Shown piece by piece: positions 30,424-39,601 of a stretch of DNA of 64,000 nucleotides. How positions within the stretch are numbered: the stretch's first letter is position 1; each line of letters begins with the position of its first letter. The stretch comes from Buttiauxella agrestis (GTDB lineage Bacteria > Pseudomonadota > Gammaproteobacteria > Enterobacterales > Enterobacteriaceae): the NCBI RefSeq assembly GCF_900446255.1, contig NZ_UIGI01000001.1, positions 1,638,763 to 1,702,762 of the forward strand. Reading direction: 5' to 3'. The position numbers and the translations under genes were made by a program. Under the pieces are notes generated by a model, which worked only from the letters and a program-made list of their open reading frames with translations, was not told the DNA's origin and made no database searches.

Positions 30424-30978
30424 ATGAAAATTATAGAAACAGGTCTTAAAGACGCCATTGTTATTGAACCCAGAGTTTTTAAGGATGAGAGAGGGTATTT
30501 TTTTGAGCTTTATCAGCAAAAAAGATACGAAGACGCTGGTATTAAACTCCCTTTTGTTCAGGACAACCGCTCACGTTCTACAAAAAATGTATTGAGAGGC
30601 CTACATTTTCAGAAAAATAAACCTCAAGGCAAGCTCGTTACGGTTACCGAAGGGGAAGTCTTTGATGTTGCTGTCGATTTAAGGCCTGATTCTCCTACTT
30701 TTGGTAAGCATCATTCTGTGATCCTTAGTGGTGAAAATTTCCTTGAGTTTTATATCCCTCCGGGATTTGCACATGGTTTTTGTGTATTGAGTGAAGTTGC
30801 ATGTTTCCAATATAAGTGCACAGATTATTATGACCCAACCGATGAAGGTGGGCTTATCTGGAGTGATTCTGAACTTGGTATAGAGTGGCCAATTAATTCT
30901 CCTGTTGTATCGGGGAAAGATCAGGTTTTGCCTTTATTCGACCAAATAAAAGAAAACATAATTAAAGGGTGGAAGTAA
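30424..30978 (+). CDS. rfbC: dTDP-4-dehydrorhamnose 3,5-epimerase (RmlC)
   Basis: The 184-residue cupin epimerises dTDP-4-keto-6-deoxy-glucose at C3 and C5 to dTDP-4-keto-L-rhamnose. It has NVLRGLHFQ with the catalytic His, VFDVAVDLRPDSPTFG, and the IPPGFAHGFCVLSE segment. The ATG at 30424 is chosen because MKIIETGLKDAIVIEP is the normal N-terminus; an in-frame GTG at 30394 would add ten unlikely residues. The stop codon abuts the next start. Its presence commits the pathway to an L-sugar. Confidence 0.96.
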   Translation: MKIIETGLKDAIVIEPRVFKDERGYFFELYQQKRYEDAGIKLPFVQDNRSRSTKNVLRGLHFQKNKPQGKLVTVTEGEVFDVAVDLRPDSPTFGKHHSVILSGENFLEFYIPPGFAHGFCVLSEVACFQYKCTDYYDPTDEGGLIWSDSELGIEWPINSPVVSGKDQVLPLFDQIKENIIKGWK

Positions 30979-31809
30979 ATGGCACATTATACTGTCATAG
31001 GTGGTAAAGGTTTTATTGGTTCTCATATAGTAAAAAAATTAGAAGATACTGGGAAAGATGTTTGGGTTCCTTCGCGAAATGACGACTCAATTTACACAAA
31101 AGATTTAGGTATTGTAATCTATTGTGCTGGTAATGGTGACTGTGCAAAAACACCGTTCAACGTAGTTGAAGCGAATATAACCTTATTGGCTAAGGTTGTT
31201 GAGAAAGCCAATTTTGAAAAATTAATTTACGTTTCTTCTACACGCGTTTATATGAACGGTCCAGGTTCTTCAGAAAATGATGATCTGGTGGTATGTAACG
31301 ATGATAACAGACGTCTCTTTAATATTACAAAACTTGCAGCAGAAGAGTTATGTATCCGAAGCGGGCGAAATGTTGTTATTGTACGACCAAGTAATGTTTA
31401 TGGTTTAGCTTTGAACAGTACATTATTTCTTCCCTCTATTATTCGTCATGCGATTAATAATGGAGAGGTTAATATGTTTGTAAGGCCAGAATATACTAAA
31501 GATTATGTTTCAGTCGATGATGTTGCAGATGTAAGCATTTATCTGTCCAAAGTAATTACAGCAAATCAGCATGTATTTAATATAGCTTCAGGTTACAATA
31601 CAAATGCTCAAGCAATAGCAGATGTATTAGTACAACATACGCAATGTGAAATTAACTGGCATGAAGTCAACTTCCCACGTGAGTATTTCCCGGAAACAGA
31701 CATATCTGCGATAAAAGCTATTTATAAAGATTATACTCCGCGAAATGTGCTTAAAGATCTGGAGTATATGATCAGGAATTTCAAGAATGAACTTGGCAGA
31801 GTTGAATGA
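30979..31809 (+). CDS. NAD-dependent sugar reductase in the rmlD position (possible dTDP-6-deoxy-L-talose synthase)
   Basis: This 276-residue SDR has the GGKGFIG nucleotide turn (8-14), a YVSSTRVYMNG segment (Ser86-Ser87-Thr88) and RPSNVYG. It is not RmlD by its motifs, yet it directly follows rmlC with no gap, where rmlD or the talose reductase tll would stand. I infer that it reduces dTDP-4-keto-L-rhamnose to dTDP-L-rhamnose or, more likely because it is not RmlD, dTDP-6-deoxy-L-talose. Oddly, the SDR Tyr-x3-Lys site reads Phe114-Asn-Ile-Thr-Lys118: the catalytic Tyr is Phe. It may use another residue, be impaired, or do something else. It overlaps wzx by 4 bases. Confidence 0.72.
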   Translation: MAHYTVIGGKGFIGSHIVKKLEDTGKDVWVPSRNDDSIYTKDLGIVIYCAGNGDCAKTPFNVVEANITLLAKVVEKANFEKLIYVSSTRVYMNGPGSSENDDLVVCNDDNRRLFNITKLAAEELCIRSGRNVVIVRPSNVYGLALNSTLFLPSIIRHAINNGEVNMFVRPEYTKDYVSVDDVADVSIYLSKVITANQHVFNIASGYNTNAQAIADVLVQHTQCEINWHEVNFPREYFPETDISAIKAIYKDYTPRNVLKDLEYMIRNFKNELGRVE

Positions 31810-33260
31810 GTGGGTTTAATAGACTGATTAAAAATTCTGTAGCTAATATTATAAATGGTTTTTCAAATGTGATTATGGGGATTGTTATATCTCCATTACT
31901 TTTGCATAAACTGACCACAACTGAATTCTCTGTGTGGTCATTAGCTCTTCAGGCAGGAGCATTGATTGGAATTATTGGCTTTGGACTGCAAATCACGGTT
32001 GGACGATTCGTTTCACTGCATCGAAGTGATCAATTTCAGTTAAGAAGTGTGCTGTATAACTCTAAATTAGTTTCATACATTCTTGCATCTATGATGCTAA
32101 TTTTGGTATTAGTTATTAACCATTACTACTCTTCCTTTTTTACCGCAATACCGGTTGAATATCAAAAACAAGCTAAAACTACTTTTTTGTTAATCTGCAT
32201 ATCTTTTATCATTAATAATATATCTTCTATTTATTTAGGATATTTTACAGGTATTGAAAGAAACGATATTACTGCTTCTGTGAATCTTGTATTCAAAACG
32301 ATACTGGGTGTTTTTATTGTATTCATAGCAAAATATGGTATTTTTGCAATGTGTATTGTTTATTTCTCAATTAACCTTATTAATCAGATTTTCTTTTTCT
32401 ATATTTTTAATAGGAACTTGGGGAAAGACGCAACAAAAAAAACAATGAATGCTGTAGTAATAAAGAAGATTGCAATTTTTTACATTGGATTGTTAATATG
32501 GAATATTGCACAGTTTCTAATCACGGGTATAGGAACATTCACCGTTGGTAAATTCGCTTTTAACGAACTTGCTGGTTATGTACTTGCCATGACACTAATC
32601 AATGCGGTAGTGGGTATAATTGGGGCAATAACCAGTCCGATTATACAACCTATGCTTCGTTTATATAATGCTGGAAAAGTTCAGAACCTTGAAAAGCTAG
32701 TTGTATTACTATCGCTACTGTATGCATTTATTGTTTATATTGCATATTTTGTATCATCTAACATTTCCGGGTGGATTCTTAATTTGTGGTTGGGGCACGA
32801 TTTATCTGTGCACATAGAATCATCTTTTACACTCTTACTTACGGCATTTTTAATCAGGATGATCGCGGCACCTTACGGGATGATGCTGGTGGCTTTCGGT
32901 AAGCAGTTGTCAGTTGCTTACCTCCCTTTACTGGAGGGGGTAATAAATTTTACACTCTCTATATTTTTCGTGAAAGAATATGGAGCCGTAGGTATTGCTT
33001 ATGCAACAGCAATATCTGGGATGTCTATAATGGTTTTCTATGCATTTAAATTTTATAGAGAGTCTGAAATAAGAGATGGACTGATATTTACATCATTTTT
33101 AATAATACCAGCAACTATTTCTGTTTTGATGTTAGTTAATTATTACTTTGCGCATTCGCTATATGGCAAGTATATACACATCAGTCAACTTGCATTAAGT
33201 CTTATATCCTTAATTTTGGTCGCTATTCTAATTAGAAAAATTAAATCTATAGTTGATTAA
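31806..33260 (+). CDS. wzx: Wzx, O-antigen flippase
   Basis: The 484-residue protein is almost wholly hydrophobic with about 12-14 predicted membrane helices, and begins with an amphipathic, basic stretch followed by IINGFSNVIMGIVISPLLL, as in polysaccharide transporter family flippases. It should move undecaprenyl-PP-linked O-repeats to the periplasmic face. The paired charged helices (RFVSLHRSD, GYFTGIERND) are family-like. Only one other multi-helix protein, the wzy candidate at 34216, is in the cluster, so the wzx/wzy split is by length and N-terminal pattern. Confidence 0.88.
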   Translation: MSGFNRLIKNSVANIINGFSNVIMGIVISPLLLHKLTTTEFSVWSLALQAGALIGIIGFGLQITVGRFVSLHRSDQFQLRSVLYNSKLVSYILASMMLILVLVINHYYSSFFTAIPVEYQKQAKTTFLLICISFIINNISSIYLGYFTGIERNDITASVNLVFKTILGVFIVFIAKYGIFAMCIVYFSINLINQIFFFYIFNRNLGKDATKKTMNAVVIKKIAIFYIGLLIWNIAQFLITGIGTFTVGKFAFNELAGYVLAMTLINAVVGIIGAITSPIIQPMLRLYNAGKVQNLEKLVVLLSLLYAFIVYIAYFVSSNISGWILNLWLGHDLSVHIESSFTLLLTAFLIRMIAAPYGMMLVAFGKQLSVAYLPLLEGVINFTLSIFFVKEYGAVGIAYATAISGMSIMVFYAFKFYRESEIRDGLIFTSFLIIPATISVLMLVNYYFAHSLYGKYIHISQLALSLISLILVAILIRKIKSIVD

Positions 33261-33323
33261 TTATATCTAACAATACATTATCTGTATGTAATACATAGAA
33301 AGGGTGTTTAATACATAGTAAAT

Positions 33324-34208
33324 ATGATGAAAATTGGCTTGGTTACAGTGCTTTATAATTCCCCTGCGGTTTTGACCGATTTTTTCTCTAGTTTAGCAGT
33401 GCAGAATTACAACGAATATTGTTTATATGTTGTTGATAATAGTTCATCGTCTGAGTCATTGAATTTAGCCAGAAAACTGAGCGCTGAATTATTTATCAAT
33501 GTTAAATTTATCGATAATCAAGGTTCAAATGTTGGTGTCGCTGCTGGTAATAATCAAGGCGCGAGAGAAGCATATGAAGATAATTGCGATTATATCCTTT
33601 TTCTTAACAACGATCTGCTCTTTGAAAACCCAAATATCCTCAAATCATTAGTGATATATGCAGATAGTCAAAAAATGGATATGGTCAGCCCAACCATTTT
33701 GAATTATCCAGAAAAAAAAGTATGGTACTGTGGTGGATATTTTGATGAGTGGAAGTCGTTAGCTCCTCACAAAGATATCGATACCGCTTATAATGCTGCA
33801 AATTTCCCACCGGTACATCAACACGATTATGCTCCAACTTGTTTTTTGATGGTGTCACGTCATTTATGGGATACGATCGGAGAGATGGACGAGAAATATT
33901 TTGCTTATTATGATGACACTGATTTTTTATATCGTGCTCGTAAAGCTGGATTTGTTGTTAATGTTATATCTGATTTAATAATTTATCATAAAGTCGGATC
34001 TTCAACTGGTGGTGACTTATCTTATTTTGGCATGTACCATTTGACCCGAAATAGATTGTATTTTATTCGAAAAAATTTACATGGACTTAAAAAAGCTTAT
34101 TCATTATCCTATTTGTTTCTAACTCGATTATATATGCTGATTTTTACTTCCAATAGACAGAAGAAAGCAATTCGTAAAGGATTGATTGATGGTTTACGTA
34201 TGAAATGA
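33324..34208 (+). CDS. GT2 glycosyltransferase, rhamnosyltransferase-like
   Basis: The 294-residue protein is a GT2 (GT-A) transferase of the RfbF/WbbL type: IGLVTVLYNSPAVLTDFFSSL, VVDNSSSSESL, NVGVAAGNNQGA, and the metal-binding LFLNNDLLF. The later motif FAYYDDTDFLYRARKAGF is characteristic of rhamnosyltransferase-like GT2s. With rmlBAC in the cluster, it probably transfers rhamnose or 6-deoxytalose. Two adjacent ATGs (33324 and 33327) are candidate starts; the ribosome site (AAAGGG) is rather distant. It sits between wzx and wzy. Confidence 0.85.
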   Translation: MMKIGLVTVLYNSPAVLTDFFSSLAVQNYNEYCLYVVDNSSSSESLNLARKLSAELFINVKFIDNQGSNVGVAAGNNQGAREAYEDNCDYILFLNNDLLFENPNILKSLVIYADSQKMDMVSPTILNYPEKKVWYCGGYFDEWKSLAPHKDIDTAYNAANFPPVHQHDYAPTCFLMVSRHLWDTIGEMDEKYFAYYDDTDFLYRARKAGFVVNVISDLIIYHKVGSSTGGDLSYFGMYHLTRNRLYFIRKNLHGLKKAYSLSYLFLTRLYMLIFTSNRQKKAIRKGLIDGLRMK

Positions 34209-34215
34209 GAATGAG

Positions 34216-35460
34216 ATGAAAATTAATACTAACGCTTTTTATCTTTCAATCATTGCAGGGATAATGATTTTTCTACCATCAATGTTGATGATTCTGTTCC
34301 ACCAATCTTCTTTTACATTGGGAATAGTGGCTAGTTCTATAGTTATAATCTGTGCATACTGCCTGGTTAGCCGTAAAAGAGCAACACTTGAAAGAAAAAC
34401 ATACTCGTTGTTGCTATCGATTGTTTTTTTGAGTTTATTTTTATTATTGCATTTTATCATAGTTTATTATTTTCCTGCCTCAGGGATATTTCCTCCTGAT
34501 GTACCCAAATTCATTATAAGCTTCTGCTTTATTATGATATGTACTGTTGCTGCATTTATAACAAAAATAGTCATCGATGACACTTTGGAGCATGAAGTTC
34601 ATATTGCATTACGAATTATTTTATATATTCTTATTTTTAATGCACTTATTAGTATATCTAAAATTGACTTCTTCAATAGTGGTTTGGCAAAACCAACTTT
34701 TTTGTTTCAAGAGCCTTCTCATTTTGCTTTGGTATGTGCACCTTTATTAATGTATTTTTCTTTTACAAATATTAAAAGTCCGTTGAGATTATCACTACTC
34801 CTTTTATTTGGTTTGTGGGGGGGGTACATACAAAACTTCACAATGATTCTTGCCGTACTACTTGCATATTTAATTACTACAAAAAGTTTATTACCTTCAT
34901 TCTTTATAATTATACTTATGTCTATTCCTGTATATATATTTATAGAAAGTGATTTCTTCTCATATTATAGAGACCGTTTAGATTTAGCTGGAGATAGCCA
35001 GAATTTATCATCTTTGGTGCTGCTGCAAGGATGGGAAAATTCATTTCTTACATTAAGAAAAAGTTTGCTGGGTGTTGGATTTCAACAGTACGGGACATCA
35101 ACGCTTTATGGTGATATATCTGAGAAGATATACTCGATGCTGCATATTTATATAAACACATTTGATGCAGGGTCAACAGCGCCGAAAATAATTGGAGAAT
35201 TTGGCATCTTTGGTATTGTACTAGTTCTTACCTATTTATGGGGGTGGTGGAAAATATTTAAACTTGTCAGACGGAATAGGTTTACAGGCAGTAAAAAATT
35301 CTTGCTTTTTAGTAGTGTATATTTATCTAGTTTCCTGGAATTTTTCGTACGTGGAGCCGGTTATTTCACTCCCAGTATGTTTTTCTTTATCGTTTCTGTC
35401 ATGTATTTCATATCAAATAATAAATTTAAAAAGAGAGTTTGTCATGAAGTTAATTATTGA
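34216..35460 (+). CDS. wzy: Wzy, O-antigen polymerase
   Basis: The 414-residue integral membrane protein has about ten predicted helices and a longer hydrophilic stretch around residues 245-325 (SYYRDRLDLAGDSQNLSS... to GSTAPKIIGEFG), the periplasmic loop layout of Wzy polymerases. Low sequence similarity is normal for Wzy, so the call rests on topology, length and location between two glycosyltransferase genes in a cluster with one flippase. It overlaps the following gene by 17 bases. Confidence 0.85.
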   Translation: MKINTNAFYLSIIAGIMIFLPSMLMILFHQSSFTLGIVASSIVIICAYCLVSRKRATLERKTYSLLLSIVFLSLFLLLHFIIVYYFPASGIFPPDVPKFIISFCFIMICTVAAFITKIVIDDTLEHEVHIALRIILYILIFNALISISKIDFFNSGLAKPTFLFQEPSHFALVCAPLLMYFSFTNIKSPLRLSLLLLFGLWGGYIQNFTMILAVLLAYLITTKSLLPSFFIIILMSIPVYIFIESDFFSYYRDRLDLAGDSQNLSSLVLLQGWENSFLTLRKSLLGVGFQQYGTSTLYGDISEKIYSMLHIYINTFDAGSTAPKIIGEFGIFGIVLVLTYLWGWWKIFKLVRRNRFTGSKKFLLFSSVYLSSFLEFFVRGAGYFTPSMFFFIVSVMYFISNNKFKKRVCHEVNY

Positions 35461-36478
35461 TGGTGTAATCGAAAATTTGCAAAATGGTGGTGGATGCACA
35501 GTTTATTTTGATCAGATATTATCTTTTTATCAAAAGCACAATAATAAACTTAACTATATTAGATACGAAAATAGTCATGAAAATATAACATTGAATGGAT
35601 CTGCTACAAAAACTTTCAGACGAGAACTTCGTGTTTTAGAAAGATGGAGAGATGTTGATCTGACAGAATTTGGTAAAGATAATATATTTCATTCAACACA
35701 CTATCGTTTACCGGTAAATAAAAAAAACAATAAAATAATTACCACTGTGCATGATTTTACTTACGAAATTTATCGCAAAGGTCCCGCGCAATGGATGCAT
35801 TCATGGCAAAAAAATAGGGCTATCACTAAAAGCGATTTAGTTATTTGTGTCTCTCATAATACAGCCAGAGATTTGATGAAGTATTCGCCAATTAATGAGA
35901 GTAAAATCCGTGTGGTACACAATGGCGTATCTGATAGTTATTATAAAATTGAAGGCATTGATAAAACTAATGAGGTCTTATTTGTTGGCGCCAGAGGCTG
36001 GTATAAAAATTTTTCAATGGCCGTGGATGCACTTGCACTAATTCCTTCCTTGACGTTAAGTATCGTAGGCGGTGGCGCACTAACAAAAGAAGAAATTGCA
36101 ATGCTGGATCAAAAGATCCCAAATCGCTACAAGCATTTGGGGCGAGTGAGTGATGAGCAGTTAAACAAAATATATAACCGTGTATATTGTCTTCTTTATC
36201 CATCATCTTACGAAGGATTTGGTATTCCAGTTATTGAAGCAATGCGGTGTGGGTGCGTTGTAATTGCGGTTAATGAATCTTCCATACCAGAAGTAGCCGG
36301 GAACGCAGCTTATTTATTAGACAAGCCTAATCCTTTAGCCATTGCTGATGCTCTGAAAGAGTTATCAAATTCAAGTGGTTATACAAAATTACAGCATGCT
36401 GGGTTACTTCAAGCACTTAATTTTTCTTGGGAAAAATGCTATGAAGAAACTCAAGCAGTTTATAATGAGTGCCTCTGA
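35444..36478 (+). CDS. GT4 family glycosyltransferase (O-antigen)
   Basis: The 344-residue GT-B transferase begins MKLIIDGVIENLQNGGGCTVYF and contains HSTHYRLP, TVHDFTYEIYRKGPAQ, VLFVGARGWYKNFSMAVDAL and the donor-binding YPSSYEGFGIPVIEAMRCGC with the E-x7-E motif. Mannosyltransferases of this shape are common in loci with manC-manB, so mannose is a reasonable but unproven donor. The ATG at 35444 is chosen because the upstream in-frame extension lies within wzy in another frame and has no family likeness. Confidence 0.87.
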   Translation: MKLIIDGVIENLQNGGGCTVYFDQILSFYQKHNNKLNYIRYENSHENITLNGSATKTFRRELRVLERWRDVDLTEFGKDNIFHSTHYRLPVNKKNNKIITTVHDFTYEIYRKGPAQWMHSWQKNRAITKSDLVICVSHNTARDLMKYSPINESKIRVVHNGVSDSYYKIEGIDKTNEVLFVGARGWYKNFSMAVDALALIPSLTLSIVGGGALTKEEIAMLDQKIPNRYKHLGRVSDEQLNKIYNRVYCLLYPSSYEGFGIPVIEAMRCGCVVIAVNESSIPEVAGNAAYLLDKPNPLAIADALKELSNSSGYTKLQHAGLLQALNFSWEKCYEETQAVYNECL

Positions 36479-36479
36479 T

Positions 36480-37079
36480 ATGTTAAATATGATTCAACAC
36501 TATGGAATATTGGGTTTAATTAAATTAATTTTTGATAAATTTATTACATTTTTTATTTTTAAAAATGCCAGAATAATTCGTAGACCTTTTGATGTTCGCG
36601 GTAAGAAAAAAATGTCAATCGGCCCAGGGTTAACAACCGGTCGGTATTGTAGGCTTGAAGCACATGGGGTAGATGACCAATATTCTTTAGTTATTGGCCG
36701 GGATTGTCAGATTAATGACTCCGTACATATAGCTGCGGCAGAAAGCGTTAAACTGGGTGATAATGTATTGATTGCCAGTCGTGTTTTCATTACCGACTTA
36801 AATCATGGTGTCTATAAAGGTGATTTGCAATCTCACCCTGATATCATTTGTAACGAAAGAACATTGCATACTAATCCTGTTGATATAGGATCAAACGTTT
36901 GGTTGGGTGAAGGTGTAGTGGTTCTCCCTGGTGTTAGTATTGGCTCCTCATCGATAATAGGTGCTAATTCTGTAGTTACAAGAAGTATACCGGCTAATTC
37001 TATCGCCGTTGGGAATCCAGCGAAAATTATTAAACATTTTGATTTTAATTTAAATAAATGGGTAAGTGTTAATGATTAA
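36480..37079 (+). CDS. Hexapeptide-repeat acetyltransferase (third of cluster)
   Basis: The roughly 199-residue protein has an N-terminal helical stretch (HYGILGLIKLIFDKFITFF), then GKKKMSIGPGLTTGRYCRLEA and a left-handed beta-helix (VIGRDCQINDSVHIAAAESVKLGDNVLIASRVFITDLNHG) with the catalytic-type His in DLNHGVYKG, ending SIAVGNPAKIIKHF. This is the WbbJ/WcaF-type sugar O-acetyltransferase. The start is uncertain: ATGs at 36441, 36465 and 36480 are in frame; 36480 avoids overlap with the preceding gene. Substrate unknown. Confidence 0.84.
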   Translation: MLNMIQHYGILGLIKLIFDKFITFFIFKNARIIRRPFDVRGKKKMSIGPGLTTGRYCRLEAHGVDDQYSLVIGRDCQINDSVHIAAAESVKLGDNVLIASRVFITDLNHGVYKGDLQSHPDIICNERTLHTNPVDIGSNVWLGEGVVVLPGVSIGSSSIIGANSVVTRSIPANSIAVGNPAKIIKHFDFNLNKWVSVND

Positions 37080-38097
37080 TGATAGTACTGCTTTATTTAT
37101 TTGCCCTGACTTCTTCGATTATAAAAAATACATAACCCAGGAATTGTCCTCTAAGTATAAAAAAGTTATTAGCTTGTCAGACCGCCCTGCCTGTTCTTCA
37201 ATTGCGAAGGCCCTAATTAAGTATAATGCCCCAGTTTATTCTTCTGCGATAGCCGCTAAATATAGCCAACATATCATTAACCTGATAGAAAATGAGCTTC
37301 CGAATATTTCAGATGTTATCATTATAAAGGGTACTTGTATTACACCTTCGTTTATTGAGCAGTTGCGGAGCAAGAAAAATGACATCAATATAGTGTGTTA
37401 TTCATGGGACTCAATTTCCAACATCAAGACGTTTATTTCTCTTGCTGAAAAAGCCGACAAGTCTTTTACTTTTGATCTAAAAGATAGTGTTGATTATAAG
37501 TTGAATTATCTACCGCTATTTTATGTAGACCATGCTGTTTGTGTTGATATTTCAGATGCGTCTGATTCTACTATAACAAATAACATTTTTGACTACACAT
37601 TTATAGGAAGCTACCACGGAGATCGTATTCGTGTGCTATCCAAGTTTTTATCAAAGAAACCCAATTCGAAAAGTTTTATAAAAATATATTTTCAGAGCTA
37701 TTTGCAGTATTTATTTTATTTGGCCACCGACTCATCTTTACGTTCATGCTCTAAAGAATGGATTACTTTCAAGCCGCTATCGCGCGTTGAGCTAGAAGCA
37801 AAAGTAGAATGCAGTGAAGCTATTATTGATATTCATCATTCAGGGCAAACAGGTCTAACGATGAGGACCTGGGAAACGCTTCATGCAGGACACCGATTGA
37901 TAACTACTAACCCTGTCGTTCTTTTGCACACTACAACTAAATTAGCAACGGTAATTGATCGTGACAGCGGTACAGAGTGGGAAAGTGATCAATGTGAAAA
38001 ATATCGGTACGAGTTGCTGAAATTAGTTCCACACTCGGTAAGTTATGAAAGTTTGCCATTGTCCGATTGGATCATGGCGCTGCTAATGAAGAGCTAA
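37072..38097 (+). CDS. Predicted glycosyltransferase of an uncommon GT-B-like family
   Basis: The 341-residue protein is not one I recognise by name. Its N-terminal half has VIIIKGTCITPSFIEQL and the phrase IVCYSWDSISNIKTF, then SFTFDLKDSVDYKLNYLPLF, DYTFIGSYHGDRIRVLSKFL, and a C-terminal block DIHHSGQTGLTMRTWETLHA. The last block, with a conserved Arg and Glu, resembles the donor-binding helix of GT-B enzymes such as CgeB-like and capsular transferases. In a cluster with only two other clear transferases, it is the best candidate for the third. The ATG at 37072 follows GGGTAAG; a GTG two codons upstream is possible. It ends 3 bases before manC. Confidence 0.65.
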   Translation: MINDSTALFICPDFFDYKKYITQELSSKYKKVISLSDRPACSSIAKALIKYNAPVYSSAIAAKYSQHIINLIENELPNISDVIIIKGTCITPSFIEQLRSKKNDINIVCYSWDSISNIKTFISLAEKADKSFTFDLKDSVDYKLNYLPLFYVDHAVCVDISDASDSTITNNIFDYTFIGSYHGDRIRVLSKFLSKKPNSKSFIKIYFQSYLQYLFYLATDSSLRSCSKEWITFKPLSRVELEAKVECSEAIIDIHHSGQTGLTMRTWETLHAGHRLITTNPVVLLHTTTKLATVIDRDSGTEWESDQCEKYRYELLKLVPHSVSYESLPLSDWIMALLMKS

Positions 38098-38100
38098 AAA

Positions 38101-39528
38101 ATGAGTATTTTTCCCGTAATTATGGCTGGCGGAAACGGTAGCCGCCTATGGCCGTTGTCCCGTGTGCTTTACCCAAAACAGTTCCTGTGCCTGAAAGGGG
38201 AACTAACGATGTTGCAAACAACCGTCAGCCGACTGAATGGCGTCGAATGCGAAAGCCCGGTGGTGATTTGCAACGAACAGCACCGTTTTATCGTCGCCGA
38301 ACAACTACGCCAGCTTGATAAGCTCACAAATAATATCATTCTTGAACCTGTTGGTCGCAATACCGCACCGGCTATCGCGCTTGCAGCACTGGCGGCGGTG
38401 CGCAATCAGCCACAAAATGACCCGCTGATGCTTATTCTGGCAGCTGATCATATTATTCAGAATGAAGAAGCTTTTCGAAATGCGGTACGCAACGCTTTGC
38501 CATATGCGGAAGCCGGGAAATTGGTCACATTTGGCATAATTCCCGTTCAACCTGAAACAGGATATGGCTATATCCGTCGTGGTGATGAGCTTAATTCTCA
38601 ATGCGTAGGCACTGGTTTTAATGTTGCCGAATTTGTCGAAAAACCGGATCTTGACACCGCGCTGGCCTATGTCGCCAGCGGCGAATATTACTGGAATAGC
38701 GGCATGTTCCTGTTCCGTGCCGGGCGCTACCTCGAAGAGCTGAAAAAATTCCGCCCGGATATTCTCAGCGCCTGCGAAAAAGCGATGGCGAATATCGACC
38801 CGGATCTCGACTTTGTGCGCGTTGACGAAGCGGCGTTCCTGGCGTGCCCGGATGAGTCTATCGACTACGCCGTGATGGAAAAAACTGCCGATGCGGTGGT
38901 GGTGCCAATGGATGCGGGCTGGAGCGACGTGGGTTCATGGTCTTCTCTTTGGGAAATCAGCACCAAAAACCAGCAGGGTAATGTGCATCACGGCGATGTG
39001 ATAAGCCACAATACCGAAAACAGCTACATCTATGCGGAATCCGGCCTGGTGACTACCGTCGGCGTGAAAGATTTAGTGGTGGTACAAACTAAAGATGCGG
39101 TTCTGGTTGCAGACAGGAATTGCGTTCAGGATGTGAAAAAGATCGTCGAAGAACTGAAAGCAGCGGGTCGCCACGAGCACCACAACCACCGCGAAGTGTA
39201 CCGCCCGTGGGGCAAATACGACTCCATCGATGAAGGCGAGCGCTACCAGGTAAAACGCATCACCGTGAAACCGGGCGAAGGTTTGTCTTTGCAGATGCAC
39301 CACCACCGCGCCGAACACTGGATTGTGGTGGCGGGTACCGCGAAAGTCACACTGGGTGAAGAGACAAAATTGCTGGGCGAAAACGAGTCCATCTACATCC
39401 CGCTTGGCGTGACGCACTGCCTGGAAAACCCCGGCAAAATCCCGCTCGACCTGATTGAAGTGCGTTCCGGCACTTACCTCGAAGAAGACGACATCGTGCG
39501 TTTTCAAGACCGTTACGGGCGTATCTAG
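38101..39528 (+). CDS. manC: Mannose-1-phosphate guanylyltransferase, O-antigen copy
   Basis: The 475-residue enzyme makes GDP-mannose for the O-antigen. It has [14 protein letters not shown] at the N-terminus and the C-terminal cupin [16 protein letters not shown]. Compared with the copy at 14479, the first third and a patch at about 39070-39170 have many changes, mostly silent or conservative, while the stretch around 38640-39065 and the last 350 bases are nearly identical. That mosaic pattern suggests gene conversion between copies. Base composition returns to the chromosomal norm here, unlike the AT-rich genes just upstream. Confidence 0.97.
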   Translation: MSIFPVIMAGGNGSRLWPLSRVLYPKQFLCLKGELTMLQTTVSRLNGVECESPVVICNEQHRFIVAEQLRQLDKLTNNIILEPVGRNTAPAIALAALAAVRNQPQNDPLMLILAADHIIQNEEAFRNAVRNALPYAEAGKLVTFGIIPVQPETGYGYIRRGDELNSQCVGTGFNVAEFVEKPDLDTALAYVASGEYYWNSGMFLFRAGRYLEELKKFRPDILSACEKAMANIDPDLDFVRVDEAAFLACPDESIDYAVMEKTADAVVVPMDAGWSDVGSWSSLWEISTKNQQGNVHHGDVISHNTENSYIYAESGLVTTVGVKDLVVVQTKDAVLVADRNCVQDVKKIVEELKAAGRHEHHNHREVYRPWGKYDSIDEGERYQVKRITVKPGEGLSLQMHHHRAEHWIVVAGTAKVTLGEETKLLGENESIYIPLGVTHCLENPGKIPLDLIEVRSGTYLEEDDIVRFQDRYGRI

Positions 39529-39549
39529 CCAATAAAAATTTGATGAGTC

Positions 39550-39569
39550 CCCGCAGACCACTCTGCGGG
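39550..39569 (+). other. Conserved hairpin in the manC-manB gap (O-antigen copy)
   Basis: CCCGCAGA and TCTGCGGG pair around a 4-base loop, identical to the hairpin at 15946-15965. The surrounding 73-base gap is the same in both copies, including the GAAGGAGAC ribosome site. Confidence 0.6.
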
Positions 39570-39601
39570 TTGGGTAACTGTTGCCCGAAGGAGACTGAAA
39601 A

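Noticed and set aside
35264-35443. 60-residue N-terminal extension of the GT4 gene
   Set aside because: It overlaps wzy deeply and the GT4 signature begins at the ATG at 35444.
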